From Brachionus manjavacas (Eukaryota; Rotifera; Eurotatoria; Ploima; Brachionidae), in the NCBI GenBank assembly GCA_019054805.1, contig JAHQIY010000003.1:868001-932000 (forward strand): a stretch of 64,000 nucleotides of DNA. Direction: 5' to 3'. Shown one piece after another: positions 47,638 to 58,439 of this stretch (position 1 is its first letter; every line of letters starts with the position of its first letter). The translations under genes and the position numbers were made by a program. Under the pieces are notes generated by a model. It saw nothing but the letters and a program-made list of their open reading frames with translations. It was not told where the DNA came from and did no database searches.

Positions 47638-49253
47638 TTATAACTTTTTTCCATCTTCAAAACACTTTTGACATAAAGCCATGTTTTTTAGTTCTTTACA
47701 ACATGTACCACAACAATATTTTTTACATGAAATACAGGTAACGTTTGTTTTATTCTGATTACAAAACCTAATTTGACAATTTTTCTTATCCTTTTTTGTG
47801 TCCATTTTTTTGGATGGAGTCGAATCAACATTCAAATCAACTGATGCAAGTCTTTTACGAGTAGGCGGAGTTTTTGGTGTCGTTGGTTGACTATTAGATG
47901 AAGATGCCTGAGAATTCCTTGAACCTTTAATGGTCTCAGAGAGCTCCTCAACAAGTTTGATTATGAAGTCTCTTCTGGTAATTTTAGATTTGTTTACCTC
48001 TTTGAACAAAACCCAACTATTTATAATTGCGATGTTTAGGATGTTAAAAAACACATGAACTGGCCATCTTCTAGTTTGGGCTTTCGGAGTGTACAAACGA
48101 GTCATACTATCAACACAATCAACACCAACTTTATTACGGTTATAATCGTCGATAACATTTGGTAAACTTTTTTGATGATGCTTGTCAATCGAAACTTTTT
48201 CATGATAGGTAGTTAAAACCGATACGTTTTTGTCAACTTTTCCTTGATATACTGTAAGTACATTTCCATTTTTATCTTCATAAAATGACGTGTGATGAAG
48301 CGATTGTTTTGAGTTTACGCTTTTTGGAAGTTCTGGCTTGTTTACAGTCCCGATAAAAGTTGTTTTGTAAGCCAATAATTGAGATGCCAATCGATATGTT
48401 GTGAAGTAATTATCTGACGATACACAATATCCTTTATTTTTGTATGGTTCAATTAGTTTCTTAATAACATATTCTCCTTGTAACTCATTGTTAGGTTTAT
48501 CATGGTTTTTACCTAAATAAGGAAACCCATTTAAAATAAACTTTGAAATAACATCAACCAATAACCAGAACTTTATGCCGAATTTGTCAGGTTTATTAGG
48601 CATATATTGTAAGAAAATGCATCTACATTTCATTGCCAACAATTGCTCATCAACAGTGAGAAACTGATTTGGACGATAGCAAGCTTTGGAGTTTTCAATA
48701 AGCCTTTCCCATAGATCTCTTGCCATGCAAAAACTATCAGATTTTACTCGTTCTGATCTAGTTGATTTTTTGTCGAACCGTAGATATTTCATTAATAGAA
48801 AATATCTGTTTCTAGACATAAAGTTTTTAATAATTGGTATGCCATAATTGCTAGACCACATCTCCTTTATAGGGATACCAGGACAAAAAACACCTCTTGA
48901 CAACAAAAGACCAATAAAAGCAAGAATTTCTTCTTTTTTAAATGACAATTGAGGGTCAACAGACTCAGCAAAAGCATTTGTACAGTCTAGTACCATTTTT
49001 ACCATGCTCAAATCAAAAATGACCAAAAATGCCGATAAAGCAGTGCTATCTATTCTTGAAGCTGCAAAACTAGTAGGACCACTTTTTTCATTAAAAACTA
49101 TTCTTTTTCTAATACATGTTTCATCACCGTCATCTAACTTAGTCTAATGAACACCAGCTTTTGAAGTTTTGTCTAAATTTCTAGATTGCCCAGATGGTGG
49201 TTGTTGGTCACTGCTGCATTCAATTGGTACATCGAATTCAGACTCACATTCAT
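47638..49253 (-). pseudogene. piggyBac transposase, main part
   Basis: A DDE/D transposase that cuts and pastes at TTAA. The long open part (462 codons below 49026) has the catalytic aspartates in family spacing: LTVDEQL (D126 of this frame), SSDNYFTT (D205) and KVGVDCVD (D303/D306), followed by RRWPVHVFFNILNIAIINSW. The C-terminus is the cysteine-rich zinc domain (CNQNKTNVTCISCKKYCC ... CQKC). Upstream codons to 49253 are in the same frame, interrupted once by TAG at 49144-49146. The N-terminal exon part lies at 56088-56239, displaced by the CACTA insertion. Apart from the TAG and the insertion the frame is open, so inactivation looks recent. Confidence 0.9.
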
Positions 49254-49614
49254 CGCCCAGTAAATTTAAAAACCGAAAAAAAAATGACAAATATTCGAAA
49301 AAATCCAGCGTATATATATAATATTCCATTTTTATATCAATTCCTTCCTTTGAAAACTATTATATTTTATATATAAAATAAAAAAATTTAATTTCTGATA
49401 TACAAATTTATTTGGTAATAAAATATAAATTTTTTAAAAAGAGTTTTTTAGTCAATATATACGATTAAAAGAGGATAAAAAGTAAAACCATAAATATTTA
49501 GAGTATACAAAAATACAAAAATACAAAAATTATTATTAAATTGAAATAAAATTATTTTATCGTGATAAATGGAAAAAAATACAAAAAAAGAGTATTGAAT
49601 AAAAAAAAATATTT

Positions 49615-51328
49615 TTACAAATTGTTTTGACTTGTTTGGACTTGTTTTGACTTGCTCTCTGTGCGTAAGCTTCTTAAAACAGTCTTAAATATTGAATCAG
49701 TGAGAGCAACATTTCTGATTCGCAAAAAATCTTAAAAATAAAATTAATTAAAATTAAGATTTCAAAATTCTTAAAAGATTACCTCTTGCTGCACTTAGTT
49801 CAGAATATTTTTTGATTATTGATTGACCATTATTTGAACTCCAAATTTCGGGTTCAATTATGTGTGCTTTAGCCATTGTACGAAAAATTCTAGATGGGTT
49901 TAATTTTTCGTCTATCATTATGTTAACCCTGTTAAGTAGATTAATCGACATATATTTATTCGGATAGCTACTATTGATCAAAATTTCTTGTGAATTCTTA
50001 CCAAATTTTCTTACCTCATCTCTGTCAGTCTCAGAGCCAACAAATTTAAGAACTTGAATAGACAACTGAACCAAATTGCTCAAAAATGTTGAGTCTAATT
50101 TAAGGAATGAAAATTAAAAAATTTATGTTAAATCAATGTCAAAATAATTTTTTTTTTTAAATTTATTTTAAATTCAAATAATTTAAATAAAAATAAACTA
50201 TATTCAAAACAAGATTTTTTAAGTATCCCCAAATAAGGGTCAAGTCCTTTCATTAAAAGTCATAGACCGGATTTTTGAATTTTTAAAAAAAAAACCTGGA
50301 CATTATGAATTTTTTGCTGTTCCAGGAAGTTAATGTTGAGGAATTGTTAAAGTTTAAGTCACTTAAATTAAAGCCAAATCCCGGTTTTAAAATAAACAAA
50401 GAAAATTCAAAATGTTTAAAAGTCACAAGTCTCAGGTCAAGTCCAAGTTCGGACTTATTTTTCCTAAATTTTCATTCAAAAATTAAGTCCGGGCTTTAAA
50501 ATTTTGAATATTGAAGAAAAATTGTGAAGTGACATTTTTATTAAAATTGCAAAAAAATTCTAAAATATGGCAAATCTATTTGTCAAGATAAGCCTAGAGT
50601 AACTTGGAATTTAAATATAAATAAAAAAAAGTCAGGACTTTTTAATAGGATTTTTAAACAAATCTGAAAAATCTAAAGGTCTGGACTTTTGACTTTTTTT
50701 AAAAAAATATATATAAGCCTTTGGCTCGACCATAAAAAGAAATAAAAAAAATTTGCTCTTTGACTTGACTTGAGACTTGTGACATTTTAACAACTCTGTT
50801 TTATAATAAAAATTTCTAATAATTTTTGATTGTTAAACTAAAAATAAAAATTACCATTTATTTCTTTGTAAGTTGATACTGATTGTTCTAGTTCAAGAAT
50901 TTTGCTTTTGTTTTCCAGTTGAGTTTCTCTCAATGAAAAAATTAATGTGTCCCTTTCAGCTAGTTGTCTTTCGAGTGAATCGGTTTCATTGTTGTTTGAA
51001 AAATGCTGCTCTGTCAAATTTATATTTTTTGAAACTATTCCAGATTTTTTTAAAGATTTTTGTATTGACTGGCTATTCGAAGATAAAGAAGATTTTTTTG
51101 ACCTATCTGGTGAAAATTGTTTATATAAACTTATATCTTTAAGTTTTTTTTCACAAGATTGTTTGCTACCTATGAATTTAACAATTCCATCAAAAACTTT
51201 TTTTTTTATCTTAAATTGGTAGCTTTGCTCAACAGAAACAGTTTCTTCTTCGTCATCCAAAAAGACATCTTCAATTCTTATTATGCTAAATTCATTTTTT
51301 TTAGATTTGGTCCATGAAACGATAAAAG
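49615..51328 (-). CDS. CACTA-borne second protein, three exons visible
   Basis: Exons at 50855-51328, 49783-50094 and 49615-49730, with GT..AG introns of 760 and 52 bp. Each donor leaves one base (G) and each acceptor supplies two, so the frame is kept to the TAA at 49615. About 299 residues are visible. Exon 1 begins after an AG with FIVSWTKSKKNEFSIIRIED, an acidic patch, KVFDGIVKFIGSKQSCEKKL, a Ser/Lys-rich stretch and a coiled-coil-like segment (LERQLAERDTLIFSLRETQ). Exons 2-3 are helical (SINLLNRVNIMIDEKLNPSR; LRIRNVALTDSIFKTVLRSL). No in-frame ATG is seen, so an upstream exon is missing from this model. The N-terminal SW...SII...F-G-IKFIGSK pattern recalls domains preceding BEN domains in some animal proteins, but I do not recognise the whole. 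Its position suggests a TnpA-like accessory role; that is inference. Confidence 0.62.
50790..50798. repeat. hAT-like MITE end inside the CACTA intron
   Basis: 50230-50798 is AAGTC-rich and ends in gacattttaacaactctg, the right end of the hAT-type MITE family. It lies within the 760-bp intron of the CACTA second gene, so much of that intron is probably a MITE. The left end is not recognisable. Confidence 0.45.
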
Positions 51329-51629
51329 CTTATTGAATGTCTTAAATCAGAAAATTAAATTTTAGCTTTAGTCTAAGCTTTAAATTAAGCTTATGTATTA
51401 AGCTAGTGAATTATTTAGCTTTATAAAATTTAGCTAGTTAATACTATATGAAGAGAGCTAAAAAAATACTATATTATAATTTTGAATTTAGAGAACAAAT
51501 ACACACTATTTATTGAAAAAAATTATATTTTGAATTTAAAATCTTAATTATAATATTTGCAAGTTTAAAAAGAAATAAGGAATTTTTTCCAAGTTTTGTG
51601 AAGAAATTAGCTAAATAAATGAGAAATGT

Positions 51630-53782
51630 TCATTTCAGAAATATACAATTCATTGTGTGAAGCAATAAGCATGCATTCTCTATCTCATTAACATTAGCTA
51701 GAAAAATTGAACTTGTTTTTGTCGTAATAAAAATTGAACATTTTAATTCGGGAAATTTTGGATTAAAAAAAGGGTTATGTAAATTAGAAAGTAAAATGCA
51801 AACTGCAATGCAATTTTCTCTTTTATTAATAAAATACTTAACTAGACCATATATGTTTTTATATTTAATGCAATAATCTAGTCTTTTAGTTTTTTTATAG
51901 AACAATGATGAATAAAAAATATTCTGATAAATTATATAACTACATGTAAAATAATTATCATTAATACCCATATCATTTAATAATGATTTTTCAACTAATG
52001 ACATTACTATATTCTTATTTCCACTATATGAAAGACTAGTTTTCTTCATTGTTTTATTAGAAATAAAACTAAAACTTTGTAATTTATTAAAACGATTTAT
52101 TATTTCAATTCCTATTGAGCGTTTACCTTTTATAAGTTTTAATAGTTCACGGTTAGCATTTTCAAATGGAAAACAGCTAAATTCATTTATATTGCCAAAA
52201 TTTTGAATGTCTCATACCAAGTGCAGAAGTTCATGAACTCCGGAAAGCATTGATTTAGGTCCATAAAAAAAGGCCATATCTTTGACAAAATCACGAGCTA
52301 AAATTTGAATTTTGCTAAAATATTCTAAATTAACTTGTTTTTTTAATAAATTTTCTACAATAATAACTAAATTAATAAGATGATTAAGATGATCAAGAGG
52401 CATTATTCCTCTAAATAATGGGAGTGTATAATATATTAAGAAAACTAGAAACTCATTTACTTTCCAATATTTTAGATCATCAATGACTCTTGGAAGTCTA
52501 GGTACAAATTTAGGCACACGAAATTCTTTTAAGTTCCTATTTATTCTTTCCAGAAAAGGTCTGAGGGAGAATGATTCTTTAGAAAAAGATGGGTCAAACC
52601 AATATTCACATAATTTTTTAACAACTCCTTCTAAAATTGAGTGCATATAATCAATCATGGTACACTCAATAGGAAGAAAATACTTAAGATCATTAAGTAC
52701 ACTTAAACCCTTTACCCCTCTTACGAAACAGTCTCTTTGTAAGCTGTTAATTAAGTCATTATTGTACTTACCTTGACTTCGCAGGGGTCCTTCCGGGTTG
52801 AAATTTTTGTAAGGATACACACGGAGATGACCATTTTTCACAGTCCGTATAGACTCACCTGGTTGATAGCATTTACTGCATCCATATTGACCATTAAATT
52901 GCTTCATATTGAGCATTAAAGCACGTGCCGGTTTGTCCAAAACTGAAAATAAAAGGAAAAACTTAAATAGTTGAGGTTTGTTATTTATTTCCATTATTTC
53001 GCCTCTCTCCAAGCTAATTAGCTCTTTTAATATTGGTTTAAAAAATTCGAATATTGAAGGTTTTTTCCGCCCGATCCAAATGCCAGCTAAAATCATATTT
53101 GAAAAATTGAACCTATATTTTAAATCAATTTCGTTCACAACTAAATAAACTGGCCAAATAGTTAATTTAGAAGATTTAAATGGTGATATACCATCTGTGT
53201 TTAATGTAAAAGTTAAAAAATCACTTTTTTGGTCCACCGACACATTTGAGTAAATGTTAGAATTTATAAATTTGATAAAATGGTTGTTTGATTTAAATAT
53301 ATTTTTTAACTGATTTAAAATACTTAATTTATAAAATTTTGAAGTCAAGCTTCTACATTCAAGGCATCTATTATTGGAATTGGTTGTTGATATTTTTACA
53401 ATATTACACGAGTGACAAAATTCGAAACATTCATGTTTTAATGGATGTTTTGAATTATCACTTAAAAATCAATTATCTTATCAATACTGGGCGGTAAATC
53501 AAATTTTGGATTAGTTTTTCTAAATAAATTAATCACTCCATTTATCGAAGACTTGGTCATATTTTTTTCAATAAATAATTTATATAAATCTAAGGATATT
53601 TCTTTTTTATTATCATAAATTTCGACTTCAAGAGATGGGTTCGAAATCGGAATTTTTTTTTTTGGACTATTTTTTTTTTTTTGAAAATTTGAATTGTTCG
53701 CTAATGGAACTATTTCGTCATCATTGATAAATTCCTCATTTTTTTGTTCCTCATTTATTCCGTTTGGAATTTTAAAAAACAA
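51630..53782 (-). pseudogene. CACTA Tnp2-type transposase
   Basis: The N-terminal frame (53782-53462) ends INLFRKTNPKFDLPPSIDKI. A one-base shift in a T-run near 53462 leads into codons with a C-x2-C...C-x2-C zinc cluster (HECFEFCHSC ... CLECRS), then the main frame 53348-52212. That frame has FTLNTDGISPFKSSKLTIWP, the first catalytic Asp region; MLNMKQFNGQYGCSKCYQPG; and IDYMHSILEGVVKKL. These are hallmarks of Transposase_21/Tnp2. A single TGA at 52212-52214 follows ELLHLV, and the same frame continues (DIQNFGNINEFSCFPFENAN) to TGA at 51630. One frameshift and one stop inactivate an otherwise complete protein. No in-frame ATG is seen at the 5' end, so the true start may lie in an upstream exon. 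Confidence 0.85.
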
Positions 53783-53817
53783 AAAAATGATAAAAAACGA
53801 ATTTTAAAAATAAAATT

Positions 53818-54180
53818 CAGAGTTGAGTTCAGAGAAAAATCACAACTCTCAAGTCTAGTCCAAAGTCCGAACTTTTTTTTTCAAAAGTACGAGCAAAGAC
53901 TTTAAATTTTTTAAGTCTTGACTTTGACTTGAGAGTTAAAATCCTTTTTTAAATTTTCATTCTAAAGTCGAAGTCCAGGTTTTTTAATTTTGAATTCTGA
54001 ATAAGAACTTTAAGGGTTTAAGTGTGCTAAAATTGCAAGAAAATTCTTATATATGGCAAATCTATTGCATTAGACAGTTCTAGAGTATATAAATTTGTTG
54101 ATATGAGGACTGATCTAGAAAATTAAAAAAAAAGTCTGGACTTGGACTTCTTTTTAAAAAAAAATTATATAACTAAGGAA
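53818..54180. repeat. hAT-like MITE remnant in CACTA
   Basis: Starts with cagagttgagttcagag and continues with AAGTC/AGTCC words (caagtctagtccaaagtccg, gtctggacttggactt). No matching right end or target duplication was found. Confidence 0.4.
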
Positions 54181-54240
54181 GAAAAATTTAGATAAGAATT
54201 TTGAATTTACCTTAATGTTTGATACGGTACGGTTGGTACG

Positions 54241-54375
54241 ATATGGCGCCGCTGATGGTTTTGTTTTGGTTCGCTACCATAACTCCCATATAGATTTTAA
54301 AATACCCACTCTTAGTTCAAACCGAATCAAAAAATTACAAAGGAAAGTAATAATTAATCTATATAAGCATGATCT
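54241..54375 (+). repeat. LINE C-terminal fragment
   Basis: Codons for LSSNRIKKLQRKVIINLYK near 54310-54365 match the SxNxIKKLQ-x-x-x-x-N block that follows the RT thumb in the LINEs of this window. Flanked by tandem repeats. Confidence 0.45.
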
Positions 54376-54380
54376 TAATA

Positions 54381-54555
54381 TGACCTAAAATAGAGTTTGA
54401 ACTTGAATAAATTAATTTATCTACAAGCTTGCTCTTTAGTTTGACCTAAAATGGAGTTTGAACTTGCATTAATTAATTTATCTACAAGCTTGCTCTTTAG
54501 TTTGACCTAAAATGGAGTTTGAACTTGAATAAATTTAATTATCATAAAGCCTGTA
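54381..54555. repeat. 61-bp tandem repeat
   Basis: Units start with tgacctaaaat at 54381, 54442 and 54503, exactly 61 bp apart. The first two units are almost identical and the third is partial. Confidence 0.92.
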
Positions 54556-54589
54556 TAAAGCGTCAAAAAAATAAAAATTATTAGATTGT

Positions 54590-54790
54590 TTATTTCCGTC
54601 TCGAGTCGACTTATTGAATTTTTGTGAGATATATGAAAGTGCTGGTCTTGGTTAGGTCTAGGTCTTTCTAATCAAGGTATCTTGAATACCCGACTCTACT
54701 GTGTAATTGCTACCTAATTATTTCTTCTTTTTTCCTAGAACAATCAAACATTTAGGAAATGAGCAAAAAATGGGTTCAGAAAACAAATAA
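54590..54790 (+). repeat. LINE-A 3' fragment in CACTA
   Basis: Contains ctcgagtcgacttattgaat, gaatacccgactctactgtg and taattgctaccta, diverged versions of LINE-A C-terminal codons. Confidence 0.6.
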
Positions 54791-55186
54791 ATAAATTATT
54801 TACCTAGAAGGAAGTCTCCATAGCTGTCAGATCTCGACCTGAAATGAAAATAGCGGCAATAAAATAAAAAAAATGAAAACATGAAAATAAAACACGAATA
54901 ATAATTTTGGAAATTCAAAAAAGATACATCTATTAAAAAATTTTTTCATATATAATTATTTTTGTCTTTTTATTAAAATATGCATTATAATTTCTTCGGT
55001 TGCTAAGAAATTTAACAAAAAAAAGAAGAAGAGAAAAGAGAAAAGAAAATTGAAAAAAAAAATTATAATTTTTGAAATTAAAGAAAATTTATAAAAATTA
55101 ACATTTAAATTTAAAATTATCGGATGCTGCTCTTTTTTTTGTCATAAATTTATTTTTATTTATATTTTTCTTTTTTTTGTTTTAAA

Positions 55187-55302
55187 TCTGAAGGAGCAAT
55201 AGCTCGGTATATATATACAAACAAATATTTTGTTTGATTTTTATTTATTAAACTTTTTTTAATTATTATTTTATACTAAAGAAGTTTAAGCTCGGTATTG
55301 TA
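55187..55302 (+). repeat. Two LINE-A-type 3' termini
   Basis: tctgaaggagcaatagctcgg (55188) and actaaagaagtttaagctcgg (55274) are two successive copies of the terminal hairpin, each followed by an A-rich tail. Confidence 0.6.
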
Positions 55303-55436
55303 AAGCAAAAAAAAATAAAAATAGAAAGATATAAAAAAAATACTTCAACCTAGTGTATCATACTTTTTGCACTTTTTTTCCTAAAATAATTATTCTCATG
55401 TAAATATATAAAAATTAATAAATAAAAATTCTCAAT

Positions 55437-56035
55437 AAATCGCCAATATTTTAAAAATTTTCAAAAAATAGTTTTACGTAAATATTGAATGTTATATAAT
55501 CGAAAATATTTGGAAATTTTGCAATAAATTATTATTCGAAAAAAACAATTGGAATAAAATCACCAATATTTTGAAAATTTGCAATAGATAATTATTCGAA
55601 AAAAAAAATTGGAATAAAATCGCCAATATTTCGAAAATTTTCAAAAAATAGTTTTACCCTAAAAAATGAATGTTTTATTATCGTAAATATTTCGAAATTT
55701 TGCAATAAATAATTTTTCGAAAAAAAAATTGGAATAAATCGCCAATATTTCGAAAATTTTCAAAAAATAGTTTTACCTAAAAAATGAATGTTTTATTATC
55801 GTAAATATTTCGAAATTTTGCAATAAATAATTTTTCGAAAAAAAAATTGGAATAAAATCGCCAATATTTCGAAAATTTTCAACAAATAGTTTTCCGTAAA
55901 AAATGAATGTTTAATAATCGTAAATATTTCGAAATTTTGCAATAATAAATTTTTCGAAAAAAAAAAATTTAAAAAAAATCGTAATTATTTCGAAAAAAAA
56001 AAATTTGAAAAAAATCGTAATTATTTCGAAAAAAA
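55437..56035. repeat. Subterminal repeat array of the CACTA element
   Basis: Alternating ~60-bp units: one begins cgccaatatttcgaaaattt (55441, 55561, 55621, 55740, 55859), the other tcgtaaatatttcgaaattt. Together they form a higher-order unit of about 118-120 bp, repeated through to the right end with TTTCGAAA as the common core. The array abuts the right inverted repeat. In plant CACTA elements, subterminal repeats of this sort bind the TnpA protein. Confidence 0.85.
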
Positions 56036-56087
56036 CATTTTTTTACGAAAATTGTCGAAAATTTTCGATGATCAATTTTACTGGGCG

Positions 56088-56239
56088 TCTGATGAATAAT
56101 CAGAAACAAGATATTCATTTTCAGAGTCTAAATCTTCAAGGTCAAAATCAACGTCAGACTCGTCTGAGCCACCTGATTCGGCATCGTTGGCATTGACAAG
56201 TAAGTTTAATGCACGTAGGGCCGAAGCTCTGATTGGCAT
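56088..56239 (-). pseudogene. piggyBac transposase, displaced N-terminus
   Basis: From ATG at 56239 the frame reads MPIRASALRALNLLVNANDA, then a Ser/Asp/Glu-rich acidic stretch (SGGSDESDVDFDLEDLDSE), the usual acidic N-terminus of piggyBac transposases. It runs in frame to the CACTA end. If the CACTA element and one CG are removed, the frame continues directly into codons for DECESEFDVP at 49253 downward, without shift. Confidence 0.85.
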
Positions 56240-56359
56240 TTTTATAATTTTTAATTGTTTGATAAAGTTAATAGTAAAATTATAATTTTTTTAGTGTCAA
56301 AAAGTTGAAAAATTTAACTGGGTTTAAAAAACCCCCTCCGGGACTTTATGTATAATTTT

Positions 56360-58320
56360 TTTTTTTGACACCAAAAAATTATAATTTATAAATTCTAACT
56401 ATTAAATTACATATGCAATTCAATTTCAAATTGAAGAGGAAAAAAAAATTTAAAAAAAAAAAATTTTTTCTGATTTTTATTCGATTTTTTGCAAAAAAAA
56501 AGAGCTTAAAAAACCCGTTAAAATACTTCTTCATTGAAAGAAAATCGTTTAAATTCTGTTTTTACTCGATTTGAATTTGAAGTCCACTTTGAAATCTTAC
56601 GAACTGATCAATTCAATACTTTTTGATGTTTTTCTTTTTCATTATCAAAATAATCTTATTAATTAAGCGAAAACTTTTTACCATCCCATTTAATGAAACA
56701 ATGGTTTAATTTTTGACACTGGAAGACTTGAGTTGTTTTATTCACGCTTTATATTACTGTATTTTTTAGATAAAAAAATAATTAATTTTGCTATAAAAAT
56801 TAATTTTGCTATAAAAATTTATTTTGTACTCTTCTGGTTTTTACCTTAACTTATTCAATAAGCCATGTTGCTCCAATTCAATAATTGTAGTTAAAAATGC
56901 CCTAAGGATAAAGTAAAAAAGCAAAACATGCTAAAATAAACTTAATTTTTTTTAAAGAAAGCAATTTAATACAAAATTAATCAATCCTATTGATTTATTT
57001 AGTATAAATGACTTCCCTGTTATTAGCAAAATAAAATTCGAAATAAAATATATTTTGGATCATTTAATTTAAAACAAGCAAATTCTAATGCTAAAGATTT
57101 AATCTTTAGTTGCGCTGCTTATGTTGTCAGCATAATATGATTAAAAAATTGTAAATAAAAGATTCATTAACGAATTCAAAGATTCAAAAATATTGGCTTT
57201 TGAACTGATTTCGCGTCATAAACGTTCAAGAAAAAAAATAATCAAAGAACAAGATGTTTACTTCATATATAGTATTTATCTAATATATACTTGGATTAAA
57301 TCGTAGCAATTCAAGATTGTTTCTTTTTTTTTGGATTTATTATAAGAATTTATTTCAAGCCTTTAATTTCATTTGCTTGTATTGTTAAAAATTGCTCTTT
57401 GTTGTAGTCATGTTGCAGGTGACATTTATTTCCTAAGCTCCTAAAAATTCCGTCTTATTATACTTAAGAGGAGAGCTTTAAATAAGATTGTGATTGATTT
57501 AGATAATAATCAGATTCCAAACAGACCAATAAATATTCGAGAAAAAAAAAAAGTAAAGAAAGTTCAAGCGATTCTGTATTAACTTCAAGTGAATCGATAT
57601 TAAAGTGATTCTGATAATTCTGTTGGGAAGATGACAACATAACAAAATCAAAATAATAAACTTGATGACCCTGAATTGATTAATTTTAAGTTAATCTCCC
57701 AACATGGGGTTCTTTATTAGATTAAAAAGAAAATCCGATGTTTATGTTACGAATACAAGTCCAGTTAACTATTCTTTAATTGCATTTTGGCAAATTTTTT
57801 CTAGAAATCAAAATATTTTTACTAATTAGCCTAAAATGATTTAAAATTAATACAAATCGAAATTATTGAAAAGATAAATAAAAAATTGGAAGAAAGCAAT
57901 AAATTATGGATTAATAGTATAATTGGTAGATGGGAACAATCTAAAAGTTTCAATGCATACAATTCAAAATACAATGCATAATACAGGACAAAATTGCTTA
58001 TTCTAATTTTCTAAATTGCAAAAAATATTGTGCTATCTCTCTGTTGTGTCATTAAATTTTTTAATTGTCTGTCATTTTTATTTATTTAATCAAATAAAAA
58101 ATGTATTTACAAATGAATTACCCTATGTGATTACATGTGATAAAAAAATTATCAGTATCTATGCGATAAATTAATAAAGCCTGTTCATTTTGTTGGGATT
58201 TTCAAAAATTTTTGGAGTATATTGAGTAATTGACGATATATAAAAAAGCTCAAAAAAATTGCAGGGCGCTAAAAAATGAAAAAAAAACAAAAAGGGAAAT
58301 TACTAATTTTAAAAATTTTG
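56360..58320. other. Mostly non-coding interval
   Basis: gacactggaagacttga at 56715 resembles the piggyBac outer end but is in direct, not inverted, orientation. Around 57440-57760 there are protein-like words (DLDNNQIPNRPINIREKKK, then LISQHGVLY) that I cannot assign. The rest is AT-rich. Confidence 0.3.
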
Positions 58321-58366
58321 TGGTCGTTATATCGAAACTCGTTTATCGAAATCCCATTGAAAAGGA
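58320..58366. repeat. Tigger-type terminal repeat, orphan
   Basis: The minus strand reads caatgggatttcgataaacg then agtttcgatataacgacc, like the CAGTGGAACCTCGATAAACG ... CGATATAACGA ends of Tigger elements. Its orientation points away from the Tigger transposase pieces at higher coordinates, so it either belongs to another copy or has been inverted. Confidence 0.5.
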
Positions 58367-58439
58367 TGGGCAATTTTTATTTTTTTATTAAAAATTTTTA
58401 TTGAAAAAGTTAAAAAAAAAAGATAAATACAACTAAAAA

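Larger units (their letters stand above)
49256..56085. mobile_element. CACTA (EnSpm-type) element, 6.8 kb
   Basis: The ends are CCCAGTAAATTT on the plus strand at 49256 and CCCAGTAAAATTG on the minus strand at 56085, flanked by CG on both sides (49254-49255, 56086-56087). It holds a Tnp2-type transposase pseudogene (51630-53782), a second spliced gene (49615-51328), a repeat array next to the right end, and later LINE and MITE debris (53.8-55.3 kb). Both genes run leftward. The insertion sits in the piggyBac coding sequence, which supplies independent proof of the boundaries. The short ends and 2-bp duplication are within what is known for the CMC/EnSpm group. Confidence 0.85.
47373..56360 (-). 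mobile_element. piggyBac element, split by a CACTA insertion
   Basis: The left end is TTAA (47373) followed by CACTAGAAGACCCG, the form typical of piggyBac ends (TTAA target, C-A-C-T-A-G-A-A). Inside it, gttaagtccc and gggtttaaaaaaccc recur near the other end in inverted order at 56320-56355 (gggtttaaaaaacccc, gggactttatgtata). The extreme right terminus and its TTAA could not be fixed. The element encodes the transposase described separately, whose frame is interrupted by the CACTA element 49256-56085. Confidence 0.8.

Noticed and set aside
50873..51222. Two plus-strand frames of about 90 codons
   Set aside because: Antisense shadows of exon 1 of the CACTA second gene.
56088..56239. Reading the piggyBac N-terminal exon as ending at a splice donor (CCCA/GTAAAA)
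   Set aside because: The GTAAAA belongs to the CACTA terminus, and the frame joins perfectly to 49253 when the element and one CG are removed; no intron is needed.
56713..56730. A second piggyBac-like end (gacactggaagacttga)
   Set aside because: Direct rather than inverted orientation, no TTAA immediately adjacent and no subterminal GGGTTT block; too weak to call as the element terminus.
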